In this document: positions 1 through 7,538 of the stretch, piece by piece
Layout of the letters: every line of letters starts with the position of its first letter
Numbering within the stretch: position 1 is the stretch's first letter
Position numbers and translations under genes: made by a program
The notes under the pieces: model-generated
Seen by the model: only the letters and a program-made list of their open reading frames with translations
What the model was told of the DNA's origin: nothing
The model's database searches: none
Source of the DNA: Actinobacteria bacterium UBA4719
GTDB taxonomy: Bacteria; Actinomycetota; Actinomycetes; Actinomycetales; Dermatophilaceae
NCBI GenBank assembly: GCA_002404345.1
Contig: DHJN01000245.1
Span: 1-20,842, forward strand
Direction of reading: 5' to 3'
Length of the DNA: 20,842 bases

Positions 1-191
1 CCGTGGGCGACGGTCTCCTTGATAAATTCGTAGGCATCGTTGATGTAGGTCAGCGACTGCTGAAGGTCAATGATGTAGATGCCATTGCGCTCGGTCATGA
101 TGAAGCGCTTCATCTTGGGGTTCCAGCGACGGGTCTGGTGCCCGAAGTGGACGCCGCTCTCGAGGAGCTGACGCATTGTGACGACGGCCAT
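1..191 (-). CDS. rpsB: 30S ribosomal protein S2, N-terminal part (runs off the left edge)
   Basis: Reading the minus strand from the ATG at 191-189 gives 63 complete codons beginning [20 protein letters not shown] and continuing through [11 protein letters not shown] and [15 protein letters not shown]. These are hallmark N-terminal segments of ribosomal protein S2 of the small subunit. The C-terminal three quarters lie outside the window. Weakly purine-rich sequence (GCGAGACC) precedes the start. In actinobacteria rpsB is normally followed by tsf, which would lie off the left edge. The family assignment is very secure; only the extent is cut. Confidence 0.97.
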   Translation of the reverse strand, partial: MAVVTMRQLLESGVHFGHQTRRWNPKMKRFIMTERNGIYIIDLQQSLTYINDAYEFIKETVAH

Positions 192-388
192 GCCGTGGTC
201 TCGCTTTCGTTCGTTCCAGTTATCCACGAGGCCGGCGGGATTGCCATTCTCGTGCCTGGCGTCTGCGAGCGCACCCCACCCGAAGGAATCGGGACTGCGG
301 TGGTGCGCACCCGTCATACGACGGTGAGAGACGCGCGAATTCCACCGATCTGCCCGAAGGCGGACCTGTGGTTTGCTCATCGTACGGC

Positions 389-394
389 TAGCCT
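389..394 (+). promoter_or_regulatory. Putative -10 box of a leaderless aminotransferase transcript
   Basis: TAGCCT matches the actinobacterial TANNNT -10 consensus and ends 7 nt before the ATG at 402. No Shine-Dalgarno sequence precedes that ATG, which would fit a leaderless mRNA. The -35 region is weak. This is inference from spacing only. Confidence 0.35.
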
Positions 395-401
395 GCCGGA
401 C

Positions 402-1565
402 ATGGGAAATCCGCTCGTTGCCCGCATGCGGGGCTTTGGAACGACGATCTTCGCCGAGATGAGCGAGCTGGCGCGCAGCACCGGCGCCATCAACCTCGGG
501 CAGGGCTTCCCGGACACCGACGGACCGCGCGAGATGCTCGACGCCGCCATCGACGCGATCAACTCCGGCCGTAACCAGTATCCGCCGGGAGCCGGCTTCC
601 CCGAGCTGCTGGACGCGATTGCCGAGCACCAGAGGCGGTTCTACGGGCTGTCGGTGGATCCCGCCCGGGAGGTCCTGGTCACCGCGGGCGCGACCGAGGC
701 GATAGCCGCGGTGATCCTGGGCCTGTGCGAGCCCGGTGACGAGGTCGTGACCTTCGAGCCGTACTACGACTGCTATGCCGCGACGATCGCGCTCGCGGGC
801 GGCGTACGACGTACCTCAATGTTGAGGTTTCCTGACTTCGCCGTTGACGAGGTCTCGCTGCGGGCGGCGTTCTCCTCGCGAACCCGCCTGGTCCTGTTGA
901 ACACCCCGCACAACCCCACAGGCAAGGTGTTCAGCCGGGCCGAGCTGGACCTGATCTGCTCGTTGGCCCGTGAGCATGACGCCTGGGTGGTCACTGACGA
1001 GGTGTATGAGCACCTTGTGTTCGATGGCGCGGCGCACATTCCGGTAGCGACGCTGCCCGACATGGCGGACCGGACCATCACGATCTCGTCAGGGGGCAAG
1101 ACGTTCTCGGCCACCGGGTGGAAGGTCGGCTGGCTGCACGGCCCCCCTGACGCCGTGGCCGCGGCTCGCACGGTCAAGCAGTTCCTGACCTTCGTCGCGA
1201 GCGGACCGTTTCAGCCGGCGGTTGCGCTGGCCCTGGGCCTGGACGACAAGATCTACCGCGGGCTGGCGTCGTCGTTGCAGGCCAAACGCGACCTGCTGTG
1301 TGAGGGACTTTCCACCGCGGGGCTTGCGGTGGCCAGGCCGGCTGCCACATATTTCGTGATCGCCGATGCCGCACCTCTGGGGGCGAGCGATGCCGTCGAC
1401 TTCTGCCGGCAGATGCCGGCTCGCTGCGGTGTGGTCGGCGTGCCGGTGTCCGCGTTCTGTGATGACAAGGACGCAGCGCGGACTCTCGTGCGCTTCGCGT
1501 TCTGCAAGCGCGATGCAGTGCTGAACGAGGCAGTCGTCCGCCTTAGTGCGCTGACCGCAAGCTGA
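402..1565 (+). CDS. Pyridoxal-phosphate aminotransferase, class I/II (DapC-like)
   Basis: This is a 387-residue fold-type I aminotransferase, probably acting on an amino acid or on N-succinyl-LL-2-amino-6-ketopimelate in lysine/diaminopimelate synthesis. Visible motifs are [13 protein letters not shown] (30-42), which is typical of the DapC and methionine/kynurenine aminotransferase branch, then VTAGATEA (93-100), NTPHNPTG (167-174), the PLP-binding TDEVYEH (198-204) and [16 protein letters not shown], with the Schiff-base lysine at 233. The reading frame stays open upstream to the window edge, but that part is antisense to rpsB and has no family similarity. I therefore chose the ATG at 402, where the conserved N-terminus begins. 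The gene is divergent from rpsB. The exact substrate cannot be read from sequence; the DapC label is only a family guess. Confidence 0.9.
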   Translation: MGNPLVARMRGFGTTIFAEMSELARSTGAINLGQGFPDTDGPREMLDAAIDAINSGRNQYPPGAGFPELLDAIAEHQRRFYGLSVDPAREVLVTAGATEAIAAVILGLCEPGDEVVTFEPYYDCYAATIALAGGVRRTSMLRFPDFAVDEVSLRAAFSSRTRLVLLNTPHNPTGKVFSRAELDLICSLAREHDAWVVTDEVYEHLVFDGAAHIPVATLPDMADRTITISSGGKTFSATGWKVGWLHGPPDAVAAARTVKQFLTFVASGPFQPAVALALGLDDKIYRGLASSLQAKRDLLCEGLSTAGLAVARPAATYFVIADAAPLGASDAVDFCRQMPARCGVVGVPVSAFCDDKDAARTLVRFAFCKRDAVLNEAVVRLSALTAS

Positions 1566-1580
1566 GCAACCCCGCCTACA

Positions 1581-1657
1581 GGGGTATGCCGTCCAGAGGG
1601 GTATGCCGGTTCGTCAACTGTCCACAGGGGTATGCCGGTTCGTCACCTCGTCCACAG
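1581..1657. repeat. Imperfect direct repeats with GGGGTATGCCG and GTCCACAGG cores
   Basis: GGGGTATGCCG occurs three times, at 1581-1591, 1598-1608 and 1627-1637. The last two copies extend to a shared 19-nt match (1598-1616 and 1627-1645), and each is followed by a (T/C)GTCCACA element (1619-1626, 1649-1656). The result is a two-copy tandem repeat of about 29-31 bp with a partial third copy. It fills the gap between the aminotransferase stop and the peptidase gene. ACCCC at 1569-1573 could pair with the first GGGGT as a weak hairpin. No function is evident. Confidence 0.8.
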
Positions 1658-1707
1658 GTGAGCCTCGCCGGCTGTCCCGGCGGCGTGCCGAACGCGAACC
1701 TTGGCCC

Positions 1708-2307
1708 ATGCGGCTCCTGGTTCCCGCGGCGTCGGCCGCCCTGTTCACTGCCATGGCACTGTCCGCCAGCGCTGGGCAGGTCGACTCGGCACCGGTGAGA
1801 TCGTCGGGTCCAACCCTTTCGGCGACCGCCGGCGGAACCGCAACCACACCGCTGGCTGGCGCGGATCCGGCTGCGGCCGCCCCGGTCCCGCAGCGCGGGA
1901 ACTTCGCCTGGCCGTTGTCCCCTCGGCCTGGGGTCTTTCGCCGATTCGAGCAGCCCCGGAACCCGTGGTCGCCCGGGCATCGCGGCGCCGACCTGTTGAC
2001 GGCCGTGGGCCAACCAGTACTCAGCGCAGGCGAAGGAGTCGTGGCCTTCTCAGGAGTGGTCGCAGGTCGTGGCGTGATCACCATTCGGCATTCCGGTGGA
2101 CTTCGCACGACCTACGAGCCGGTCAACGAAAGGTTGGCCTCCCGCTCGTTCGTTCATCGGGGCGTCCGGATCGGCGTGGTCTCACCGACGCCGGGACACT
2201 GCGTGCCGCTCATCTGCCTTCACTGGGGCGCCATCTCCGGACAGACCTATCGAGATCCCTTGTCGCTGTTGGGCTTCGGCCGGCCTGTCCTCCTGCCACT
2301 CGGCTGA
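1708..2307 (+). CDS. Secreted M23/LytM-family peptidase-like protein
   Basis: The 199-residue product starts with a signal peptide (MRLLVPAASAALFTAMALSA, likely cleavage after ASA near residue 22). A low-complexity Ala/Pro/Thr linker to about residue 62 leads into a LytM domain. The zinc motif HxxxD is present as HRGAD (H91, D95). The second family motif, usually HxH, reads C170-L171-H172, so the zinc-binding His is kept while the preceding catalytic His is replaced by Cys. The protein may therefore bind peptidoglycan or act weakly. An open frame extends upstream to 1603 through the repeat region; I preferred the ATG at 1708 because the signal peptide begins there. It converges with xerC, an arrangement common beside actinobacterial rpsB. 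Confidence 0.85.
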   Translation: MRLLVPAASAALFTAMALSASAGQVDSAPVRSSGPTLSATAGGTATTPLAGADPAAAAPVPQRGNFAWPLSPRPGVFRRFEQPRNPWSPGHRGADLLTAVGQPVLSAGEGVVAFSGVVAGRGVITIRHSGGLRTTYEPVNERLASRSFVHRGVRIGVVSPTPGHCVPLICLHWGAISGQTYRDPLSLLGFGRPVLLPLG

Positions 2308-2321
2308 CCTGGAGCCTGTCG

Positions 2322-2402
2322 GCATCAGGCAGAGGGCATCAGGCAGAGGGCATCAGGCAGAGCGCATCAGGCAGAGGGCATCAGGCAGAGGGGCATCAGG
2401 CA
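2322..2402. repeat. 14-bp tandem repeat array (GCATCAGGCAGAGG, 5.7 copies)
   Basis: Five head-to-tail units lie at 2322-2335, 2336-2349, 2350-2363 (last base G to C), 2364-2377 and 2378-2391. After one extra G comes a partial sixth unit at 2393-2402. The array fills the gap between the convergent peptidase and xerC genes. The xerC stop codon (complement of 2396-2398) lies inside the last unit. On the xerC strand each unit carries a TGA, and because 14 is not a multiple of 3 these stops fall in all three frames. Copy number could vary by slippage. Confidence 0.95.
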
Positions 2403-3337
2403 CGTGGGTGCGCCTGCTGGTAGGAGCGCTTCAACCGCTCGACCGAGACGTGCGTGTAGATCTGCGTGGTGGCCAGGCTGGCGTGGCCGAGCATCTCCTG
2501 GACCGCCCGAAGGTCGGCGCCGCCCTCGAGCAGATGCGTGGCCGCGCTGTGCCGCAGTCCGTGCGGCCCGACGTCCGGGGCGTCGGGCACGTGGTGCAGC
2601 AGTCGGTGAACCGCGCTGCGGACCTGGCGCGGGTCGACCCGGCCACCTCGTCGGCCCAGGAACAGCGCCGGACCACTGCGCGCTGTGACCACCTGGCCCC
2701 GGCCGAGCTGCAACCATCCCTGCAGCGCGGTGGCCGCGGGCCCGCCGAACGGGACCGTCCTTTCCTTTGCTCCCTTGCCCATGACTCGGACCAGGTTGGA
2801 GCCGAGGTCGAGGTCGTCGAGGTCCAGGCCCACCAGCTCACCGACCCGAATCCCACTGGCATACAACAGCTCCAGCACAGCACGGTCTCGAAGGTGCATG
2901 GCGTCCTGGTCGTCGGCGGCGACCGCGGCCACGTCCAGCACAGCGTTGATCTCGACCTGTTTGAGCACTCCTGGCAGGGTTTTCACGCGTTGGGGTGCCA
3001 CCAGGCGCAGCGACGGATCGGCTGCGATCACCCCGGTCCGAGTCGCCCAGCGCAAGAATGCCCGGGCCGACGCGGCCCGGCGCGCAAGGGTGGATCGAGC
3101 CGCACCGTGCTCCGACTGGTGGGCCAGCCAGGACCGCAGATCCGAGAGCTTCACGTCCGACAGGTCTGCGATTCCGCGATCGCGCGCAAAAGCCATCAAG
3201 TTGCTCAGGTCACCCACGTACGCCCGTTGAGTGTGCACGGACTGACCCCGCTCGGCCCCAAGATGTCGAGCAAAGGCAGCCAAGGCTTCGACGGGGTCGA
3301 CGGCATTGACCGGGTCGATGGGGTCGATGGGCACCAC
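2396..3337 (-). CDS. xerC: Tyrosine recombinase XerC
   Basis: The 313-residue protein has the core-binding domain in residues 15-105 and the catalytic domain from about 125. The tyrosine-recombinase residues are all visible: R164 (ASGIRVGEL), K188 (GKGAKER), H259 and R262 ([10 protein letters not shown]), H285 (LGHASLATT) and the nucleophile Y294 (IYTH). XerC with XerD resolves chromosome dimers at dif. The length and its place near rpsB and dprA fit the housekeeping enzyme rather than an element integrase. The start is the GTG at 3337, closely preceded by GTGAGG. The first codons encode an odd repetitive [15 protein letters not shown] stretch made by 9-bp-like GTCGATGGG repeats. The last codon lies in the 14-bp repeat array. 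Confidence 0.95.
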   Translation of the reverse strand: MVPIDPIDPVNAVDPVEALAAFARHLGAERGQSVHTQRAYVGDLSNLMAFARDRGIADLSDVKLSDLRSWLAHQSEHGAARSTLARRAASARAFLRWATRTGVIAADPSLRLVAPQRVKTLPGVLKQVEINAVLDVAAVAADDQDAMHLRDRAVLELLYASGIRVGELVGLDLDDLDLGSNLVRVMGKGAKERTVPFGGPAATALQGWLQLGRGQVVTARSGPALFLGRRGGRVDPRQVRSAVHRLLHHVPDAPDVGPHGLRHSAATHLLEGGADLRAVQEMLGHASLATTQIYTHVSVERLKRSYQQAHPRA

Positions 3338-3424
3338 CTCACGCTGACAAAGCCAGGCCCGATCAGCAAGGACATCGGCGCCGCGGCTCGTCGTGTCACC
3401 GGCTGACGACCGACATCATCGCCT

Positions 3425-3449
3425 GACGGTTTGACGGCGGACGGTTTGA
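3425..3449. repeat. Direct repeat GACGGTTTGA, two copies 15 bp apart
   Basis: GACGGTTTGA occurs at 3425-3434 and again at 3440-3449 within the 176-bp divergent gap between xerC and the first glycan gene. The spacing could suit a tandem regulator site, but no partner protein is suggested by the sequence. Confidence 0.45.
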
Positions 3450-3499
3450 GGCTGACCTGTGTCGGTGCCGTTGAGGGTCCGGGCCGGCCGTGACGTTGA

Positions 3500-3505
3500 T
3501 ACCTT
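3500..3505 (+). promoter_or_regulatory. Putative -10 box for the first glycan gene, leaderless arrangement
   Basis: TACCTT fits TANNNT and ends 8 nt before the ATG at 3514. There is no Shine-Dalgarno sequence. TTGAGG at 3471-3476 is the nearest -35-like hexamer, but its 23-nt spacing is long. Confidence 0.35.
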
Positions 3506-3513
3506 TGGGCACC

Positions 3514-4572
3514 ATGAGCACGTCCATCGACCACCCCCAACAGGGCGAGGCGGCCGAACCGGAGCCCGTCGCGCCGGAGCCCGTCGACAGCCCATGGCCC
3601 CGCGTTGGTGTTGTCATGCCCATCCTCAATGAGGAGAGACACCTTGAGGAGGCAGTGGCTGCCATCCTCAGCCAGGACTACCCGGGGCCGATCGAGCTGG
3701 TGCTCGCCCTCGGGCCAAGCGTCGACGGCACCAACGAGATGGCAACGTCCATGGCCGAACGCAACCCGCGCATCAGGACCGTGACCAACCCGTCTGGCCG
3801 GACACCGGATGCGCTCAACATCGCACTGGCCGCCCTCTCCCCCGGTTGTGGCGTCGTTGTCCGCGTCGACGGCCATGGAGTTCTGGACCGTGACTACGTG
3901 AGGACGGCTCAGCAGCTGCTGCAGGAGACCGGCGCCGCCATCGTCGGGGGCCTGATGGATGCAGAGGGGGTCACGACGTTCGAACGCGCTGTCGCCGCGG
4001 CCATGACCTCACGACTCGGGGTCGGTTCCGCCCGATTCCACACCGGTGGTGAGCCGGGCCCCGCCGACACGGTTTATCTCGGCGCCTTCCTGCGTGAGTG
4101 GCTGGATCGGTTGGGGGGTTATGACCGACGGTTCGTCCGAGCCCAGGACTGGGAGCTCAACCACAGGATCCGCGCGGCCGGCGGAACGGTCTGGTTCTCG
4201 CCAAGGCTGCGCGTTGCCTACCGGCCGCGCCCCACGTTCAGCGCCCTGGCCCGTCAGTACCGCGACTATGGGAGGTGGCGCCGTGTCGTGGCACGAACGC
4301 ACGCCGGCACGATCAACGCCAGATACCTCGCACCTCCTACCGCGCTGGTCGGGGTAGTGGTCGGTACCCTCGCCGGGCTCGTCTGGGCTCCGGCGTGGAT
4401 CCTTCCCGCTGGATACCTGATGGTGACGACGGTCGGTGGCCTGCTGATCTCCGGTGATCTCAGCGGGCGCGAACGAGCGCTTCTTCCCCTCATCCTGCCC
4501 ACCATGCACCTCGCCTGGGGCTGGGGCTTCCTGACCAGTCGGGTGCGCATCGAGGCAGACGGCCGCGGCTGA
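3514..4572 (+). CDS. GT2 glycosyltransferase, succinoglycan ExoA-like
   Basis: The 352-residue protein has an N-terminal GT-A domain. VGVVMPILNEERHLEEAVAAI lies near residues 31-51, a nucleotide/metal-binding VRVDGHGVLDRDYV at 116-129 (DGH in place of DxD) and the acceptor/base motif RAQDWELNHRIRAAGG at 209-224. The segment VWFSPRLRVAYRPRPTFSALARQY that follows is characteristic of the ExoA-like branch. Two or three hydrophobic segments at about 275-293, 296-313 and 322-340 suggest membrane anchoring. It would transfer a sugar to a lipid-linked intermediate on the cytoplasmic face; donor and acceptor are unknown. A GTG at 3490 in the same frame is an alternative start. It converges with the spsF-like gene, leaving only 13 bp. 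Confidence 0.88.
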   Translation: MSTSIDHPQQGEAAEPEPVAPEPVDSPWPRVGVVMPILNEERHLEEAVAAILSQDYPGPIELVLALGPSVDGTNEMATSMAERNPRIRTVTNPSGRTPDALNIALAALSPGCGVVVRVDGHGVLDRDYVRTAQQLLQETGAAIVGGLMDAEGVTTFERAVAAAMTSRLGVGSARFHTGGEPGPADTVYLGAFLREWLDRLGGYDRRFVRAQDWELNHRIRAAGGTVWFSPRLRVAYRPRPTFSALARQYRDYGRWRRVVARTHAGTINARYLAPPTALVGVVVGTLAGLVWAPAWILPAGYLMVTTVGGLLISGDLSGRERALLPLILPTMHLAWGWGFLTSRVRIEADGRG

Positions 4573-4585
4573 GGCGCAGCTGGGG

Positions 4586-6214
4586 TCAGGTCAGCTTTCG
4601 TCGCCCGCTGCCGCCAACGTCGAGCAGCGCTTCCCGCACGGCCTCCCGCTCAGGGCCAGTCAAGGGGGGCCGCGTGGCCAGCCGCGAATGGTCGCGCAGC
4701 TGCTGCTCGGTCTCTGGGTCGACGACCACCGACGTCAGCCACGGATGCCCGAGCGCCCAGGCCATGCACAGATCGGCCACCCCTTCACGCCCCAGGTCCC
4801 GAGCCAGACCCTCGAGGGGCTCGCGCATGAGAGTGGTGTCGACCAGCGGCTCCCCCTCGACCGACGCCGTGATCCCCAGAGCCTCCCCCACGCGGACGCT
4901 GTGAGCGGCAACGACTGCTCCAGACGACTCCAGTGCTTCGGCTACACCGTCTTCCAGCCACCGGCGTCTGTCCAGTACGTCCACCGGCAGCCGCAGGTAG
5001 CCCAGACCTTCCAGGCGCAGGGCGTCCAGCAGCTCCCCAGGCGTGCGCACAGAGACCCCGACCCGTCCGACGTGACCGGACCTCTGGTACTCGACCAAGC
5101 GCCGCCACGCCGCCCCATCGCCGGAAACGGCCTCAACGACGCCCTCGAAGAGCACGGCGTCAGCTCGACGCCGGCCCAGCTCGGCAAAGCTTCGCTCCAT
5201 GCTGCTTTCGACGGCCAGCCCTGCAAGCTCGCGGTCATCGAGCCCCATCCGACCCCGAGGCAGGGCCAGCGTGGTGACCACACCGAGCCTCTGTTTCAGC
5301 GCCGGATCGCTACCCGAGCGAAAGGTCGCCTCGGTTCGATCGTCGGAACGGTTGGTCGCCACGTGGCTGATGCCACGTTCGACGGCGACCTGCAGCATCC
5401 TGCGGACCACCGACGCGTCTGTGCGCTGGCGGGCCGGGTCGATGCCCTGGACCCGTCCAAGCCGGGTGACATCGAGCAGCAGAGCGGACTGCGCAAGCTC
5501 GGAGCTGTCGCGAATCGGGACCAGCGGGGTGTCAGCGTCGATCTGACGTCCGAGCTCAGTCATGAGCATCTGCCACGGGGCCCCCACCGGGTCCGGCATG
5601 GCGCCAAACAGCGCCGAGACACGGTCGTAGTCGGCGAGCACGTCCACGGTGCAGCGAAACTGGCGCGGATCCCTGGGAGACTCCCTCGGCACGAACAACA
5701 GCTCCCCGAGCTCACGACGCAACCACGGGGTGACGTGTTCGCGGTCGTACGACGCGGTGGCACGGGCCGCCGCGGTCCGGATTGCCTCGACGGTGAAGGC
5801 CTCGACTCCCAGTCCTTCGGGAACGCGCTCGATGTCGACCCGGCCGTAGATGTGTCCAGATACGTCCATTGCGGCGAGCAGCTCGTCCACCAGGTCGGCA
5901 TCGGCTACCGGGTTGTCACCAGTCAGTCGCACCACCCGGTCGGTCACATCGAGATCGGCGGTGGCGGCCACGAAACGGCCGAGCACGTCGTCGAGCGAGC
6001 CGCGCATCACCGGAATACCGACGGCGCTCAGATGCTCGGCGATCCGGCGGTCGTAGTGCTCGTCGCTGGTTGCCACGACAACCTCGTGCCCGCTACGGGC
6101 CGCACGCCGTGCGACGAGCTCGACCAGGGGCATTCCGGCGATGGTGAGCAGCGCCTTGCCGGGCAGACGGGAGGAGTTGAGTCGCGACTGGATGACCACG
6201 CGGGTCCGCTTCAC
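4586..6214 (-). CDS. spsF: SpsF-type cytidylyltransferase fused to a degenerate aldo/keto reductase domain
   Basis: The 542-residue product begins at the GTG at 6214, with GAGGAG 7 nt upstream. Residues 1-235 form an SpsF/NeuA-like nucleotidyltransferase: VVIQSRLNSSRLPGKAL (6-22) matches the usual RxxSxRLPGK loop and LTGDNPVAD (97-105) is the metal/sugar motif. Such enzymes make CMP-activated acidic sugars. Residues 246-510 resemble aldo/keto reductases of the kind often paired with SpsF (RLGRVQG, VAVERGISHVATN, VGRVGVSVRTPGELLDAL, LRLPVDVLDRRR). However, the catalytic tetrad appears lost: Asp to A286, Tyr to D291, Lys to T315 and His to about E357. The reductase half may be structural or sugar-binding. 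It is transcribed opposite to both neighbours and is divergent from the methyltransferase gene. Confidence 0.85.
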   Translation of the reverse strand: MKRTRVVIQSRLNSSRLPGKALLTIAGMPLVELVARRAARSGHEVVVATSDEHYDRRIAEHLSAVGIPVMRGSLDDVLGRFVAATADLDVTDRVVRLTGDNPVADADLVDELLAAMDVSGHIYGRVDIERVPEGLGVEAFTVEAIRTAAARATASYDREHVTPWLRRELGELLFVPRESPRDPRQFRCTVDVLADYDRVSALFGAMPDPVGAPWQMLMTELGRQIDADTPLVPIRDSSELAQSALLLDVTRLGRVQGIDPARQRTDASVVRRMLQVAVERGISHVATNRSDDRTEATFRSGSDPALKQRLGVVTTLALPRGRMGLDDRELAGLAVESSMERSFAELGRRRADAVLFEGVVEAVSGDGAAWRRLVEYQRSGHVGRVGVSVRTPGELLDALRLEGLGYLRLPVDVLDRRRWLEDGVAEALESSGAVVAAHSVRVGEALGITASVEGEPLVDTTLMREPLEGLARDLGREGVADLCMAWALGHPWLTSVVVDPETEQQLRDHSRLATRPPLTGPEREAVREALLDVGGSGRRKLT

Positions 6215-6313
6215 GGTGCTGCTCCTCGTCCGGTGGATGACCTGGAATGGGTTGACTCCAACCTGTCGCCCCGCGTGCAGCAGGCTAGCGTTCCGCAGGT
6301 GGCGCGGCGCAGC

Positions 6314-6319
6314 TAGGCT
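6314..6319 (+). promoter_or_regulatory. Putative -10 box upstream of the sugar methyltransferase gene
   Basis: TAGGCT fits TANNNT. It would start transcription near 6326, leaving a leader of about 20 nt that carries AAAGG (6334-6338), 7 nt before the ATG at 6346. It lies in the 131-bp gap divergent from the spsF-like gene. Confidence 0.35.
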
Positions 6320-6345
6320 GTTATACCCCCACTAAAGGTGCCGTG

Positions 6346-7374
6346 ATGTCACAGTGGCTGGACGAGAACGAGCAGCTCCAGGGCGGGCTCGAGACATGCG
6401 AACCGATCTACCGCCCCACGAGCTTCTGGGCGCCGGGCCTGCGCCGGCTGTCGGCTGACCTGCACACTCGCGGACTCGAGTCCTTCAAGAGCTGGCCGGG
6501 GGCCTCAACCTGGTTCTACCCCGTCTACGGCAGCGGCTTCTCCAGCGCCACCATCAGGGCAACGTTCGATCACGCCAAGTCCATCAACCCAAAAGCGCGC
6601 GAGAACTGGGTGTCCTCCGCGCTCAACGGTTCACTGGAAGCCCGACGGGACTTCGACGCGGCCCGCCTCGCGTGGGACCAGGACCGGTGGCCCTTCGACA
6701 TCGAAGGTTACGGTGAGAGTCGCGTGGGCCAACCGCCACAGCGGTACCGGATGACCGGAACCGACGAGGTCGGCTGGGGAAGGCCCTATCTCAACTACCT
6801 GCTTTGTCTGGCGGCGTTGTCACAGCAGGTCGAGGTCGAGCCAACGAGCTTCCTTGAGATCGGGGGAGGTTTCGGGACGCTGGGTGAGATCGTCATGCCA
6901 CGCAACGGCGCCGCGCGATACGTCAACGTTGATTTCCCACCGCTGCTCACGGTGGCCGCCTACTACCTGGTCGAGCTGTTCGGGCAGGACCGGGTGATGC
7001 TCCCCACCGAGGCACCCGAGCATGGCCCGATCAAGGTGGCCGGCTCGGCCTGCCTGCCCAGCTGGCGACTGCCTGACGTCGTCGGCCCGTTCGACGTCTT
7101 CATGAACTCCTTCTCATTCCAGGAGATGGAACCCGACGTCGTCGACCACTACATCAACGTGGTCGCCGCTCTGGGTGTGCGGTATGCCGTGTCGTACAAC
7201 TCCGTGCACGGCAAGCCGAAGAAGGTCGAGGGACACGAGGGAGGCGTCCTCGACCCGATGACGTCCTCCCGGATCATCGACATGTTTGAGCGCCGCGGAT
7301 ACCACCTCCTGCGCACCTACCGAGACCCACTGGTCGTCAGCGCCGCCGAGATCGCCGTGCTTGAGCGGCGTTGA
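6346..7374 (+). CDS. Putative sugar O-methyltransferase (NanM-type)
   Basis: The 342-residue protein has the layout of the putative sugar O-methyltransferase family found in surface-polysaccharide and antibiotic clusters. A helical N-terminal region of about 160 residues is followed by a class I S-adenosylmethionine fold. Motif I is FLEIGGGFGTLGE (169-181), then RYVNVDFPPLL (191-201), with DVFMNSFSFQEM near residue 250 at the position usually called motif IV. It most likely methylates a hydroxyl of a nucleotide sugar or glycan. A GTG at 6343 is an alternative start, but the AAAGG spacing favours the ATG at 6346. It lies upstream of pseB on the same strand, 164 bp apart. The acceptor sugar cannot be inferred. 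Confidence 0.8.
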   Translation: MSQWLDENEQLQGGLETCEPIYRPTSFWAPGLRRLSADLHTRGLESFKSWPGASTWFYPVYGSGFSSATIRATFDHAKSINPKARENWVSSALNGSLEARRDFDAARLAWDQDRWPFDIEGYGESRVGQPPQRYRMTGTDEVGWGRPYLNYLLCLAALSQQVEVEPTSFLEIGGGFGTLGEIVMPRNGAARYVNVDFPPLLTVAAYYLVELFGQDRVMLPTEAPEHGPIKVAGSACLPSWRLPDVVGPFDVFMNSFSFQEMEPDVVDHYINVVAALGVRYAVSYNSVHGKPKKVEGHEGGVLDPMTSSRIIDMFERRGYHLLRTYRDPLVVSAAEIAVLERR

Positions 7375-7432
7375 CCCGGCATCGAGCCCGTGCTCTCACT
7401 TCACCGTGCGACTGCGCAGCGTAGGCAGCCGG

Positions 7433-7438
7433 TATCGT
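7433..7438 (+). promoter_or_regulatory. Possible -10 box upstream of pseB
   Basis: TATCGT in GGTATCGTG fits TANNNT and recurs as CTATCGTG before the PhyH gene. It would give a leader of roughly 95 nt before the GTG at 7539. No good -35 is visible and the 164-bp gap shows nothing else. Confidence 0.25.
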
Positions 7439-7538
7439 GTCATGCCAAGGTCGCCCCACGAACGCAGGTCCCACCGGGGGCTGTCTCGCTCGGGCACCAG
7501 CCTGGCCACGACGTCTTCGACAGCACGGGAGTGCATCA

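Noticed and set aside
3..401. N-terminal extension of the aminotransferase reading frame to the left window edge
   Set aside because: It is antisense to rpsB and has no aminotransferase similarity; the conserved N-terminus begins at the ATG at 402.
2322..2402. CRISPR array
   Set aside because: The 14-bp units are contiguous with no unique spacers and no cas genes are nearby; it is a simple tandem repeat.
2396..3337. Element integrase that inserted the glycan locus
   Set aside because: Length, motifs and place beside the M23 gene and rpsB match housekeeping XerC, and no attachment-site repeats bound the locus.
2096..3406. Long open frame on the plus strand opposite xerC
   Set aside because: It is the antisense shadow of a clear xerC coding sequence, and its translation is low-complexity Arg/Gly/His with no motif.
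4688..6316. 542-codon open frame opposite the SpsF fusion gene
   Set aside because: High GC keeps the antisense frame open. The minus strand has recognisable nucleotidyltransferase motifs, a good GTG start and GAGGAG, while the plus-strand protein has none.
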